From NCBI RefSeq assembly GCF_001420005.1, contig NZ_LJAK01000012.1, forward strand, positions 31,265 to 95,264: 64,000 nt of DNA. The letters run 5' to 3'. The notes under the pieces are model-generated. The model had not been told where the DNA came from, made no database searches, and worked only from the letters and a program-made list of their open reading frames with translations. The number at the start of each line of letters is the position of its first letter. Position 1 is the first letter of the stretch. The translations under genes were made by a program, and so were the position numbers. The DNA comes from Loktanella sp. 3ANDIMAR09. GTDB taxonomy: Bacteria; Pseudomonadota; Alphaproteobacteria; Rhodobacterales; Rhodobacteraceae. Shown in pieces: positions 44,839 through 54,189 of this stretch.

Positions 44839-45849
44839 ATGGCAAAACCGACGCAGACATCCTACCGTACACTCGACGCGCGGCCCAGTGCCGATACGCT
44901 GATCAAACCCGGCGAACTGGTCGACCTGGTCGAGGTGACGCCGCTGACGCTGGCCGACCGGCGTATCTACAACCAGCTGTTGGAAAACGCCTGGGATGCG
45001 ATCGACAAACCCGTGACCCATGTCATCGCTAAGGCGGACCTGCGCGGCAGTCACAATTCCAACGACCGGATCGGTGAGTCCATCGAACGGCTGATGTCGT
45101 CCATCGTCAAGATGGAGGTGACCTGGGACGGCAAGCCTGCGATCGAGCGTGTGCAACTGTTGGGGGGCAACGTCGAAATGGCGCGTGGCGACGGATTGTT
45201 CGAATACGAGATCCCTGCCCGCCTGCGCAAGGTGATCCGCAATTCCACCGTTTTTGCGCGCCTACAGCGCGAGGTCATGTTTGCGCTGACCTCCAAATAT
45301 GCGCTGACCCTCTATGAGATGGTGCAGAAACGCGGCAACCTGCGCTGGAAATCGTCCGAGAAATTTACCCTGGATGCCATTCGCGGTGTGCTGGGCGTGC
45401 CCAAGGGCAAGCTGACATCCTGGTCGAACCTGCGGTTGCGTGCGATCGAACCCGCCGTGGAAGAGGTCTGCGCGCTGTCCGACTACATGGTCGAAATCAA
45501 CCCGATCAAGACGGGCCGCAGTGTCACCCATGTCGAACTGCGCTGGTGGCGCAAGGATGGTGACGCGACCGGCAAGGCGGAACGGGCCCTCAGCTTTGCC
45601 AGCACCGGGCGGCGTCAACGCGCCACCGATGATCCCGACCTGCGCCCGCGCCCCGGCCAGCTGGATTCCAAGGGTGCGGCCTTGCAGACCCAGACCTATG
45701 AAACGGCCCGGATGCGGTTTCCGGGTTATGACATCTATTATATCGAATCCGCTTGGCGCGACTGGTCGCGGGGCAAGGCGCCCGCCGATGACCCCGATCG
45801 CGCTTACCTTGCATTCTTTCGCAAGTTTGCCGAGGCAAATCCGCTATAA
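44839..45849 (+). CDS. Plasmid replication initiator protein (Rep_3/RepB-like)
   Basis: 336 residues from the ATG at 44839. The frame stays open far upstream across the iterons, but that part is only iteron DNA. Likely winged-helix segments: LTLADRRIYNQLLENAWD and RKVIRNSTVFARLQREVMFALTSKYALTLYEMVQKRGNL, the latter typical of iteron-binding initiators, then FTLDAIRGVLGVPKGKLTSWSNL. It should open the adjacent origin. It is not a DnaA-like or RepC protein. Its stop lies 28 bp before the second palindrome. Confidence 0.78.
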   Translation: MAKPTQTSYRTLDARPSADTLIKPGELVDLVEVTPLTLADRRIYNQLLENAWDAIDKPVTHVIAKADLRGSHNSNDRIGESIERLMSSIVKMEVTWDGKPAIERVQLLGGNVEMARGDGLFEYEIPARLRKVIRNSTVFARLQREVMFALTSKYALTLYEMVQKRGNLRWKSSEKFTLDAIRGVLGVPKGKLTSWSNLRLRAIEPAVEEVCALSDYMVEINPIKTGRSVTHVELRWWRKDGDATGKAERALSFASTGRRQRATDDPDLRPRPGQLDSKGAALQTQTYETARMRFPGYDIYYIESAWRDWSRGKAPADDPDRAYLAFFRKFAEANPL

Positions 45850-45877
45850 GCCATTGATTGCACGCAAAAATAAGGAC

Positions 45878-45895
45878 GATTGCCAATTGGCAATC
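45878..45895. repeat. Second copy of the 18-bp palindrome (after rep)
   Basis: Identical to 42090-42107. If this copy is read on the minus strand, the identity extends to 21 bp, because both are preceded by GGC. The two copies are thus arranged as inverted boundaries of the replication/partition module. Confidence 0.8.
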
Positions 45896-45986
45896 GCCGC
45901 CTGCCGCGCCCCCTGCCCTGATGAAACGTCCTCATGCGTATCATGCTGAATGGACAAGCCTTGCGGCTTGGGTCACGGTTGTCCGA

Positions 45987-47723
45987 ATGAAGCAACGTGA
46001 TCAATTGACCGACCTTGCGCACCTCTGGGGTGCACGACCCGCAACCGATACGGATTGGGATTTCGCGATCTGGTCCCCGGACCGCGACAGCCTTGACCTG
46101 ATGCTGAACGGGGTCACCCACCCCATGACGCGGGACGCGGGCGGTGTGTTTCGCGCCCGACTGCCCGCCCGCGCCGGTGACAGCTATGGCTACATGCTGG
46201 ATGGCCAGCCGGTCCCGGATCCCGCGTCGCGCAGGCAGGCCGGCGGCGTGCATGATCTGTCGATGCTCACACGACCGCCACAGGCCCCATCGCCCTGGAT
46301 CGGGCGTGACTGGGCCGAGGCGGTGATCTGCGAAATCCACATCGGCACGTTCACCGAACCGGGGACGTTTCAGGCCGCAGCAGAAAAGCTGGGCGACCTT
46401 GCAGCCGTCGGAATCAACACGGTCGAAGTCATGCCCATTGCCCAGTTCGGCGGGAACCACGGCTGGGGTTATGACGGGGTGCTGCCCAACGCGGTGCATC
46501 CGGCCTATGGCACGCCTCAGGATTTCGCCAACTTTGTCGCTGTCGCCCATGATCTGGGGATCAGCGTCATTCTGGACGTGGTCTATAACCACTTTGGCCC
46601 TGACGGTGCCTATATCCACGGGCTGACGCCTGCGTTTTTCGACCACGGGCGCAGCACGCCCTGGGGCCCGGCGGTGGATTTTACCCAAGACCCGGTGCGG
46701 GCATTCTTTTTCCAGAACGCGGCGATGTGGGTGAACGATTTCGGCGTCGACGGGTTCCGGTTCGACGCGGTGCACCAGTTGGTCGACCCCAGCCCCGTGC
46801 CGTTCTTTCACGCCCTGACCGCAGGTCTGCGCGCGATGGATGCGGGACGGCCCCTGCATCTGATTGCCGAGGATGAACGCAACCTGACCACTGACCGCGA
46901 CGCCGGTCGCATCGACGCCCAGTGGAACGACGATTTTCACCACGCGGTCCACTGCCTGCTGACCGGCGAGAGCGAGGGTTATTACCGCAACTATGCCGCC
47001 GACCCGATGGCCGATCTGACACGCGCCCTTGCCGAAGGTCAGGTCGAACAGGGCCAGCCTCGTGTCGGCGCCTCACGTGGCGCGCCGTCAAGGCATCTGC
47101 CGGCCAGCGCCTTTGTGAACGCCAACCAGACCCACGACCAGATCGGAAACCGCGCCCTTGGCGACCGGCTTATCACCCTGGCGGGTGCCGATGCGATGCG
47201 TATTGCGCATGCCCTGCTGCTGACAGCGCCCTATGTGCCGATGCTGTTTCAGGGCGAAGAAATCGGGTCGCGCAAGCCGTTCCCGTTCTTTTGCGATTTC
47301 AGTGGTGATCTGGCGGATGCCGTGCGCAAAGGTCGCAAGGCCGAGTTCGCCGATTTCGACGGGTTCAAGGGCGATCTGCCGGACCCCTTGGCCGCCGCTA
47401 CCCGCGACATGGCCCGCCCCTATGACGACCCGCCCGATGATGCGGGGGAATGGTCGCGCCTGACGGCGCGTCTGCTGGGCTGGCGCGCGACGCAGGTGAT
47501 GCCGCTGGTGCGCAGTGACGGCGCGCAGCCCGCCCGCGTCAGGACAACAGGAACCCGTTCCGCAGTCGCGAGTTGGGGCTACAATGGGGGACATCTTTAC
47601 GTGGCATTTCATTTCGACCGCATGCCGGACACGCCGCATCTGTGGCCTGACACCGATATGCGGCTGACGTTGGGTGCGCCGGACAGACCCTTTGGCTTTT
47701 GCACATGGACGACACCCGCATGA
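45987..47723 (+). CDS. treZ: Malto-oligosyltrehalose trehalohydrolase
   Basis: 578 residues from the ATG at 45987. Features of the GH13 TreZ fold: CEIHIGTFTEPGTF, VMPIAQFGGNHGWGYDGV, VVYNHFGPDGAY, catalytic Asp in GFRFDAVHQL, Glu in LIAEDERN and Asp in QTHDQIGNR. It releases trehalose from maltooligosyl-trehalose. It overlaps treY by 4 bp. The 137 bp before it carry the palindrome. Confidence 0.93.
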   Translation: MKQRDQLTDLAHLWGARPATDTDWDFAIWSPDRDSLDLMLNGVTHPMTRDAGGVFRARLPARAGDSYGYMLDGQPVPDPASRRQAGGVHDLSMLTRPPQAPSPWIGRDWAEAVICEIHIGTFTEPGTFQAAAEKLGDLAAVGINTVEVMPIAQFGGNHGWGYDGVLPNAVHPAYGTPQDFANFVAVAHDLGISVILDVVYNHFGPDGAYIHGLTPAFFDHGRSTPWGPAVDFTQDPVRAFFFQNAAMWVNDFGVDGFRFDAVHQLVDPSPVPFFHALTAGLRAMDAGRPLHLIAEDERNLTTDRDAGRIDAQWNDDFHHAVHCLLTGESEGYYRNYAADPMADLTRALAEGQVEQGQPRVGASRGAPSRHLPASAFVNANQTHDQIGNRALGDRLITLAGADAMRIAHALLLTAPYVPMLFQGEEIGSRKPFPFFCDFSGDLADAVRKGRKAEFADFDGFKGDLPDPLAAATRDMARPYDDPPDDAGEWSRLTARLLGWRATQVMPLVRSDGAQPARVRTTGTRSAVASWGYNGGHLYVAFHFDRMPDTPHLWPDTDMRLTLGAPDRPFGFCTWTTPA

Positions 47724-49948
47724 TCCCAGTCACCGCGACCTACCGCCTGCAATTGCGCGAAGATGTGACATTTGACGCGGCCATCGCATTCCTGCCGCAT
47801 CTGGCAACGCTGGGGATCAGTCACCTGTATCTGTCACCGATCTTTGCCGCGCAGGCGGGGTCGACTCATGGGTATGACGTGATCGATGCCAATGTGATCG
47901 ACCCTGTTCTGGGTGGCGAGGCCGGGTTCGAGAGGTTGGCGGCAGCCGCCGCGTCGCATGGCATCGGCATCATCATTGATATCGTGCCCAATCACATGGC
48001 GTTTTCGTTGCAGACACCCTGGCTGCGGGACGTGCTACGTCACGGTCAGGACAGCACCTATGCCCGTCACTTCGACATCAACTGGTCGGACAAGCTGGTC
48101 CTGCCGTTTCTGACGGAATCCTTTGCCGATGCGCTGTCGGGGGGGCGGGTCGGCATTGGCCAGGCCGAGGACGGGCCGGTGATGACGGTGGGCGATGGTC
48201 TGGCCATTCCGATTGCGCCGGGCACGGCCTCGGCTGATCTGGGTGCACTGCACGCCGCACAGGCCTGGCGCCTGACCCGCTGGGAACGCGAACGCGATAG
48301 CATCACGCATCGTCGGTTTTTCAATGTCACCGGCCTGATCGGGATGCGGGTCGAGGACGAACAGGTGTTCGGCGACATGCACGCAAAGACGTTCGATCTG
48401 ATCGACCGCGGACTGGTGCAGGGGCTGCGTCTGGATCACATCGACGGGCTGGCTGACCCGGGCGGTTATCTGCGGCGGTTGCAGGCGCGGGTCGGGGATT
48501 GTCCGATCTGGGTAGAAAAGATCCTGACCGGCGACGAGGCGTTGCCGGACTGGGGGCTGGCGGGCACCACGGGCTATGAGGCGGCGCGCAAGATGGCGCA
48601 GGTGCTGACGGACCCACAGGGCCACGCAAGGATCGTCAGCGACTGGCGCGCCGCAACAGGCGAGGCGGAGTCGTTTCACGACGCGATCCAGACCGCCAAG
48701 CACGAGGTGCTGCGGCAGGAACTGGCCGCGGAAATGCTGGACCTGATCGATCTGGGGCATCGCGCCACGCAGGCGGATGCGCGTGAACAGGGCGGCGAGG
48801 CGCTGCGCGAGGCGGTGATCGCGCTTTTGATCGCATTTCCCCGGTATAGACCCTATTTTTGCCCCAGCATTCAGCGTCCAGAGGACCTCGCGTTGATGGA
48901 CAAGGTCACGACCGCGGCTGCGGCAGACCTGCGGAACGGGGCTGTCGTGCAGCAGTTGGCGGGGTTCATCACGGCCCCCGGCACCGACGCTGCCCGCGCG
49001 TTTCAGGTGCGGTTCCAGCAGGTCACGGGGGCATTGCTGGCCAAGTCGCATGAGGACACCGCCGGGTTCCGCTGGAACGCCTATCTGGCCGCGAACGAGG
49101 TCGGTGCCGATCCTGATGCCGCCACGATCACGGCGGATGGGATGCAGGACTGGCTGGACGCTCGGCAGGGCAGCGCATTGACCCTGACCTCGAGCCACGA
49201 CACCAAACGGTCGGAGGATGCGCGGATGCGGCTGGTGGCGATCAGTCATCTGCCCGATGACTTTGCGGCCCTCGTGGACAGGGTCGCGGGGCTGGATGGG
49301 GCCGGGGCCGCCTGCGCGAACGACCGCTGGTATCTGACGCAAGTGGCCCTTGCGATCTGGGGCGAGGATGATCTGGACCAGCGGCTGCACGACCATGTGG
49401 TCAAGGCGCTGCGCGAGGGCAAGACCATCACGAACTGGATCTATCCCGACACTGCGGCCGAGGACCGGGTCCTGTCGCTGATCCCGATACTGACGGCCGA
49501 TTGGGCGGGGGCACGGCCTGCGGCACTGATGCGGCTGATCGCCCGGGGCGAGGTGCTGTCACTGATCCAGACGGCCTTGAAACTGACCATGCCCGGTGTG
49601 CCTGACATCTACCGTGGCTGCGAGGGGCCGCATTTTGCGCTGACCGATCCCGATAACCGTCTGCCTGTCGATCTGGACGCGCTGATGACGCTGACCGCGG
49701 CACCGGGGTTCGCCGGACAAAAGGCGCGGCTAACCCATGCCCTGCTGCGCGCCCGGCGCGATGATCCGGCGTTCTGGGATGGGGCCGCCGTGCAGTTTGC
49801 CGCGACCGGTGCGGGGTTCGTGCTGACACGGGTCGGGGCAGGGGGCCGCGTGACGGTCACCTGCGATCCCAGCGGGGCCGATCTGGGGGCAGGAACGCTG
49901 ATGAAAGAGGCATTGCCCGGTCTGCGCGTCGATTTTTCACCAGATTGA
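47720..49948 (+). CDS. treY: Malto-oligosyltrehalose synthase
   Basis: 742 residues if it starts at the ATG at 47720 that overlaps the treZ stop; an ATG at 47705 is an alternative. TYRLQLREDVTFDAAIAFLPHLATLGISHLYLSPI, STHGYDVIDAN, VPNHMAF and GLRLDHIDGLADP are all TreY signatures, and SSHDTKRSEDARMR closes the active site. It converts the reducing end of maltodextrin to a trehalose unit, which TreZ then cuts off. Confidence 0.94.
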   Translation: MIPVTATYRLQLREDVTFDAAIAFLPHLATLGISHLYLSPIFAAQAGSTHGYDVIDANVIDPVLGGEAGFERLAAAAASHGIGIIIDIVPNHMAFSLQTPWLRDVLRHGQDSTYARHFDINWSDKLVLPFLTESFADALSGGRVGIGQAEDGPVMTVGDGLAIPIAPGTASADLGALHAAQAWRLTRWERERDSITHRRFFNVTGLIGMRVEDEQVFGDMHAKTFDLIDRGLVQGLRLDHIDGLADPGGYLRRLQARVGDCPIWVEKILTGDEALPDWGLAGTTGYEAARKMAQVLTDPQGHARIVSDWRAATGEAESFHDAIQTAKHEVLRQELAAEMLDLIDLGHRATQADAREQGGEALREAVIALLIAFPRYRPYFCPSIQRPEDLALMDKVTTAAAADLRNGAVVQQLAGFITAPGTDAARAFQVRFQQVTGALLAKSHEDTAGFRWNAYLAANEVGADPDAATITADGMQDWLDARQGSALTLTSSHDTKRSEDARMRLVAISHLPDDFAALVDRVAGLDGAGAACANDRWYLTQVALAIWGEDDLDQRLHDHVVKALREGKTITNWIYPDTAAEDRVLSLIPILTADWAGARPAALMRLIARGEVLSLIQTALKLTMPGVPDIYRGCEGPHFALTDPDNRLPVDLDALMTLTAAPGFAGQKARLTHALLRARRDDPAFWDGAAVQFAATGAGFVLTRVGAGGRVTVTCDPSGADLGAGTLMKEALPGLRVDFSPD

Positions 49949-50058
49949 TCTGAAACAACCGGTTGCCGTTGGATTGTCGCTGGCCCCTGGGCCACTATCT
50001 AGGCGACACAGCCACGCGCGATCACAGGGCCTGAACGGCCCGCTATTGGACAAAACCG

Positions 50059-52119
50059 ATGACACAGCACAACAGCGCCATTGCGGCGTTCGACAGGTCC
50101 CTTGCGCGTCCCGATGCGCTGGGGGCGGACCCGCACAGCGGCGGGACGAATTTCGCGCTGTATTCGGGGAATGCGACAGCCGTCGAGCTGTGCCTGTTCG
50201 ACGAAAGCGGCCAGCATGAAACCGCCCGGCTGGAACTGCCCGAAATGGAAGGCGGCATCTACTACGGGTTCCTGCCGGGCATCGGGGCAGGGCAGCGCTA
50301 CGGCTACCGCGTGCATGGCCCCTATGCCCCGCACGAGGGCCACCGTTTCAACCCGAACAAGCTGTTGCTGGACCCCTACGCCAAGGCGCTGATGGGTCAC
50401 ATCATCTGGGACGATGCGCTGTTCGGCTACACCATCGGCGAGGATGACCTGAGTTTCGATCCACGTGACTCAGCCGCCTTTATGCCCAAGGGGGTCGTGG
50501 TCGAAAACCAGTTCGAATGGTCGGCCAAGGAAACGCTGAACCACAGGTTCAAGGACACCGTGATCTATGAGGCGCACGTCAAGGGTTTGACCATGCGCCA
50601 TCCCGGCATCGCACAGGCGGACCGGGGCACCTTTGTCGCGCTGTCAGCCGATCCGATCCTCGAGCATCTGACGCACATCGGCGTCACCGCGATCGAACTG
50701 CTGCCGATCCATGCCTTTGCCCAGGATCGGCACCTGCTGGAAAAGGGGCTGTCGAATTACTGGGGCTACAACACGCTGTCGTTCTTTGCCCCGCATCAGG
50801 CCTACCTCAAGGGCTATGACATCGCAGAGGTGAAACGCGCCATCGACCGGTTCCATCAGGCGGGCATCGAGGTGATCCTGGACGTGGTGTACAACCACAC
50901 CGCCGAAGGCAGCGAACTGGGGCCGACGCTGTCGTTCCGCGGTATCGACAATGCCAGTTATTATCTGGGCGCCGATGATCCGCGCTATGCCTTTGACACG
51001 ACCGGCACCGGCAACACGGTGAACGTGGCGCATCCGATGGTTTTGCGTATGGTATTGGATTCATTGCGTTATTGGGTCGAAGTGATGCATGTGGACGGGT
51101 TCCGGTTCGACCTGGCCAGCACCTTGGGCCGCGAAATCACCGGATTTGAACGCGAAGGCGCGTTTTTCGCCGCGATCCGGCAGGACCCGGTGCTGAGCCG
51201 GGTCAAACTGATTGCCGAACCCTGGGATATCGGTGACGGCGGTTATCAGGTCGGCGGGTTTCCCTGGCCGTTTCGCGAATGGAACGACAAGGCCCGCGAC
51301 GACATCCGGGCCTATTGGCGTGGTGACGACAGTCTGGTGCCCCGGATCAGCGAGCGGCTGTCAGGATCGCCCGTGCAGTTCGACCATGACATGCGGCCTG
51401 CGACATCCTCGATCAACTTTGTCGCGGCGCACGACGGGTTCACCCTGTGGGACACGGTCAGCTACAACGACAAGCATAATGCGGCGAATGGCGAGGATGG
51501 CCGCGACGGCCATGACCACAATATTTCCGACAACATGGGGGCAGAGGGTCCGACCGACGATCCCGCGATCCTGGCGGCACGCAGACGCCGCGTGCGCGCC
51601 ATGCTGACCACGCTGGCGGTGTCGCAGGGCGTGCCGATGATCCTGGCCGGGGACGAGATGGGCCAGACCCAACAGGGCAACAACAACGCCTATTGTCAGG
51701 ATAACGCACTGACCTGGATCGACTGGGAAAATGCCGATGCAACGCTGATTGCCGCGACCGCACGCGCCTTTGCCTGGCGGCGGGCGCTGGACGGTTTCGT
51801 TGACCCAAAGTTCGGCACATCCGATCCCAGCAGCGGCAAGCGGACGCTGTGGTATCACCCCGAAGGCCGCGAGATGGCAGAGGACGACTGGTCCGACGGC
51901 GGGCTGCGCGCCTTTGCCAAGCGGATCATGGGGCTGGATCATGGTGACGTTTTCATCATCCTCAACGCAGGCGAGGACGTGACCTTTGCCCTGCCAGAGG
52001 GCGCCTGGACCAAACAGCTGGACAGCAACGACGACATCGCACCTGCGCAGGTGTCGGGCGATATCGTCGTCAATCAACAGACCGTGGTGGTGCTGACCCG
52101 TGACGGTGCGGTGGCCTAG
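50059..52119 (+). CDS. glgX: Glycogen debranching enzyme GlgX
   Basis: 686 residues. N-terminal CBM48-like domain (ADPHSGGTNFALYSGNATAVELCLFD), then GH13: IYEAHVKGLTMRHPG, VVYNHTAEGSELGPTLSF, GFRFDLAS, LIAEPWD, FVAAHDGFTLWD and YNDKHNAANGEDGRDG. It removes limit-dextrin branches and so supplies linear chains to TreY. The 110-bp gap to treY holds no obvious terminator, so co-expression is likely. Confidence 0.95.
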   Translation: MTQHNSAIAAFDRSLARPDALGADPHSGGTNFALYSGNATAVELCLFDESGQHETARLELPEMEGGIYYGFLPGIGAGQRYGYRVHGPYAPHEGHRFNPNKLLLDPYAKALMGHIIWDDALFGYTIGEDDLSFDPRDSAAFMPKGVVVENQFEWSAKETLNHRFKDTVIYEAHVKGLTMRHPGIAQADRGTFVALSADPILEHLTHIGVTAIELLPIHAFAQDRHLLEKGLSNYWGYNTLSFFAPHQAYLKGYDIAEVKRAIDRFHQAGIEVILDVVYNHTAEGSELGPTLSFRGIDNASYYLGADDPRYAFDTTGTGNTVNVAHPMVLRMVLDSLRYWVEVMHVDGFRFDLASTLGREITGFEREGAFFAAIRQDPVLSRVKLIAEPWDIGDGGYQVGGFPWPFREWNDKARDDIRAYWRGDDSLVPRISERLSGSPVQFDHDMRPATSSINFVAAHDGFTLWDTVSYNDKHNAANGEDGRDGHDHNISDNMGAEGPTDDPAILAARRRRVRAMLTTLAVSQGVPMILAGDEMGQTQQGNNNAYCQDNALTWIDWENADATLIAATARAFAWRRALDGFVDPKFGTSDPSSGKRTLWYHPEGREMAEDDWSDGGLRAFAKRIMGLDHGDVFIILNAGEDVTFALPEGAWTKQLDSNDDIAPAQVSGDIVVNQQTVVVLTRDGAVA

Positions 52120-52427
52120 GCGGGTTTTGCCAGCATCCGGGTGACGCTGTCCTGCACCATGTCGCGGATCTGGGTCTGCATCATCGCCAGCATCAGTGGC
52201 ACCTTGACCTGACCGCTGACGGCGCTGTCGGACAGGACCGAATCCACGGTGATGGTCTGGCCCATCGCCTTGATCGACAGGATCATGCCGTCATCGCCCA
52301 CGCGTTCGGCCTGCACGTCGCCGCCGCCGGGAATGGCCTTTTCCAGCTTGGGGATACCGGCTAGCAGGCGGGCGGCTGCGTCTTCCTTGGGCAATGCGTG
52401 GGGGACGTTGAAATCGACAGATGGCAT
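52116..52427 (-). CDS. Small protein resembling the polyhydroxyalkanoic acid system family
   Basis: 103 residues from the ATG at 52427. The start VDFNVPHALPKEDAAARLLAGIPKLEKAIPGG, a middle GMILSIKAMGQTITVDSVLSDSAVSGQVKVPL and a C-terminal amphipathic helix fit the PF09650-type proteins. The family is found near PHA genes but its function is unknown, and no PHA genes are seen here. It is convergent with glgX (stops overlap by 4 bp). Confidence 0.6.
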   Translation of the reverse strand: MPSVDFNVPHALPKEDAAARLLAGIPKLEKAIPGGGDVQAERVGDDGMILSIKAMGQTITVDSVLSDSAVSGQVKVPLMLAMMQTQIRDMVQDSVTRMLAKPA

Positions 52428-52539
52428 GGGCGATCCTTTCATGGGTGCCGCAGGATCTAGCGTGATTGGCGTGCCGCGTCACGGGTGCTGGACAGGTGAC
52501 GATGCGTCGGACAGTCTGCACCGGGATGGAGGGACGATC

Positions 52540-53277
52540 ATGGGACGATTGGACGGCAAACGCGTGCTGGTCACGGCGGCGGGGCAGGGGATCGGGCGGG
52601 CCTCTGCCATTGCGATGGCGGCCGAAGGGGCCACCGTTTTCGCCAGTGACGTGAACCCTGACTTGTTGGCGGATCTGGACGGGATCACGGCCCTGGCGCT
52701 GGATGTGCGCGATGATGCATCCGTCAGGGCGGGCGTGGCGCAGGCTCGGCCTGACGTGTTGTTCAACTGCGCGGGCATCGTCCCGCACGGGTCGGTGCTG
52801 ACGGCGACCGATGACGACTGGGCCGCGACCTTTGATCTGAACGTGACGTCGATGTTTCGCACGATCCGCGCGGCGCTGCCGGGGATGCTGGACCAGGGTG
52901 CGGGCAGCATCGTGAACATGTCATCGGCCTGTTCGTCGATCATCGGCGCACCTGATCGGTTCATCTACGGCACGACCAAGGCCGCCGTGATCGGGCTTAC
53001 GAAATCGGTCGCGGTCGATTTCATCACCCGCGGAATCCGCTGCAACTGCATCTGTCCGGGCACCGTCGACAGCCCCAGCTGGCAGGACCGCGTCACGGCG
53101 CTGGGGGCGGAACTGGGCAGTCGTGACGCGGCGCTGGACCGTTTCGTTCAGCGTCAGCCGATGGGCCGGGTGGCGACGGCGGCCGAAATCGCGGCCCTTG
53201 TGGTCTATCTTGCGAGCGACGAAAGTGCGTTCACCACCGGGCAACCGCATGTCATCGACGGCGGCTGGTCGGATTGA
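52540..53277 (+). CDS. SDR oxidoreductase (2-keto-3-deoxy-sugar-acid dehydrogenase-like)
   Basis: 245 residues from the ATG at 52540 with GGAGGGA upstream. Rossmann motif VTAAGQGIGRA, NCAG segment LFNCAGIVPHG, catalytic Ser/Tyr/Lys in NMSSACSSIIGAPDRFIYGTTKAAV. It resembles 2-keto-3-deoxy-L-fuconate dehydrogenase and DHRS6-like enzymes. The next gene is an FAH hydrolase, 18 bp away, which supports a sugar-acid pathway; the exact sugar is unknown. Confidence 0.85.
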   Translation: MGRLDGKRVLVTAAGQGIGRASAIAMAAEGATVFASDVNPDLLADLDGITALALDVRDDASVRAGVAQARPDVLFNCAGIVPHGSVLTATDDDWAATFDLNVTSMFRTIRAALPGMLDQGAGSIVNMSSACSSIIGAPDRFIYGTTKAAVIGLTKSVAVDFITRGIRCNCICPGTVDSPSWQDRVTALGAELGSRDAALDRFVQRQPMGRVATAAEIAALVVYLASDESAFTTGQPHVIDGGWSD

Positions 53278-53295
53278 TCGCAAGGGAGGACAGGC

Positions 53296-54141
53296 ATGAA
53301 ACTGGTAAGATACGGCGCGGCAGGCGCAGAGAAACCCGGCATGATCGTGGGCGATACGCTGCATGATCTGTCCGCTGTCGTGGATGACATCGCGGGGGAC
53401 GTGCTGTCGGACGCAGGCCTGGCCCGGTTGCGGGCGCTTGACCCTGCTGATCTGCCGGTGGTGGCGGGCAACCCGCGTCTGGGGCCGTGTGTGGGGTCCA
53501 TCGGCAAGATGCTGTGCATCGGGTTGAACTATTCCGATCACGCCGCCGAATCCGGCATGGCGATTCCCGAACACCCGATTTTGTTCATGAAGGCGACATC
53601 CGCCATCGTGGGGCCCGATGACGACGTGATGATCCCGCGCGGGTCCACGAACACCGATTGGGAGGTGGAACTGGGCGTGGTCATCGGCACACGGGCGAAA
53701 CACGTCAGTGCCGCACAGGCGCTGGATCATGTCGCGGGCTATTGCATCGTCAACGATGTGTCGGAACGGCATTACCAGACCGGGCTGACGGGGCAGTGGA
53801 CCAAGGGCAAGAGCTGCGACACCTTTGGCCCGACGGGGCCGTGGCTGGTCACGCGCGACGCGGTGCCCGACCCGCAGGCGCTGGACATGTGGCTGGATGT
53901 GAACGGTGTCAGGCGGCAGACCGGATCGACCGCCACGATGATTTTCACCGTGGCACAGATCATCGAACATCTGTCGGGTCTGATGACCCTGCACCCCGGT
54001 GACGTGATTTCCACTGGCACACCGCCGGGCGTGGGGATGGGGATGAAACCGCATCCCGTCTATTTGCAGGCCGGTGACGTGATGGAACTGGGGATTGCTG
54101 GACTGGGCAAACAGCGGCAGGCGCTGGTGCAAGAGGACTGA
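53296..54141 (+). CDS. Fumarylacetoacetate hydrolase family protein (2,4-diketo-3-deoxy-sugar-acid hydrolase-like)
   Basis: 281 residues with GGGAGGA before the ATG. The FAH-fold metal site is visible in CIGLNYSDHAAESG, TDWEVELGVVIG and SGLMTLHPGDVISTGTPPGVG. It cleaves a C-C bond in 2,4-diketo acids. Together with the SDR and the convergent dehydratase it fits a non-phosphorylating L-fucose or L-rhamnose-type route. A hairpin follows the stop. Confidence 0.87.
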   Translation: MKLVRYGAAGAEKPGMIVGDTLHDLSAVVDDIAGDVLSDAGLARLRALDPADLPVVAGNPRLGPCVGSIGKMLCIGLNYSDHAAESGMAIPEHPILFMKATSAIVGPDDDVMIPRGSTNTDWEVELGVVIGTRAKHVSAAQALDHVAGYCIVNDVSERHYQTGLTGQWTKGKSCDTFGPTGPWLVTRDAVPDPQALDMWLDVNGVRRQTGSTATMIFTVAQIIEHLSGLMTLHPGDVISTGTPPGVGMGMKPHPVYLQAGDVMELGIAGLGKQRQALVQED

Positions 54142-54148
54142 CAGGGCA

Positions 54149-54176
54149 GGGGGCGCGGCAGGTCTGTCGCGCCCCC
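54149..54176. terminator. Bidirectional terminator between FAH and the dehydratase gene
   Basis: GGGGGCGCG at 54149-54157 pairs with CGCGCCCCC at 54168-54176, loop 10 bases. It lies between two converging genes 48 bp apart. Confidence 0.75.
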
Positions 54177-54189
54177 CTCCTTGGCCGGG

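Noticed and set aside
48035..49396. A 453-codon minus-strand open frame opposite treY
   Set aside because: treY is complete with catalytic motifs. The reverse frame has no family-like sequence.
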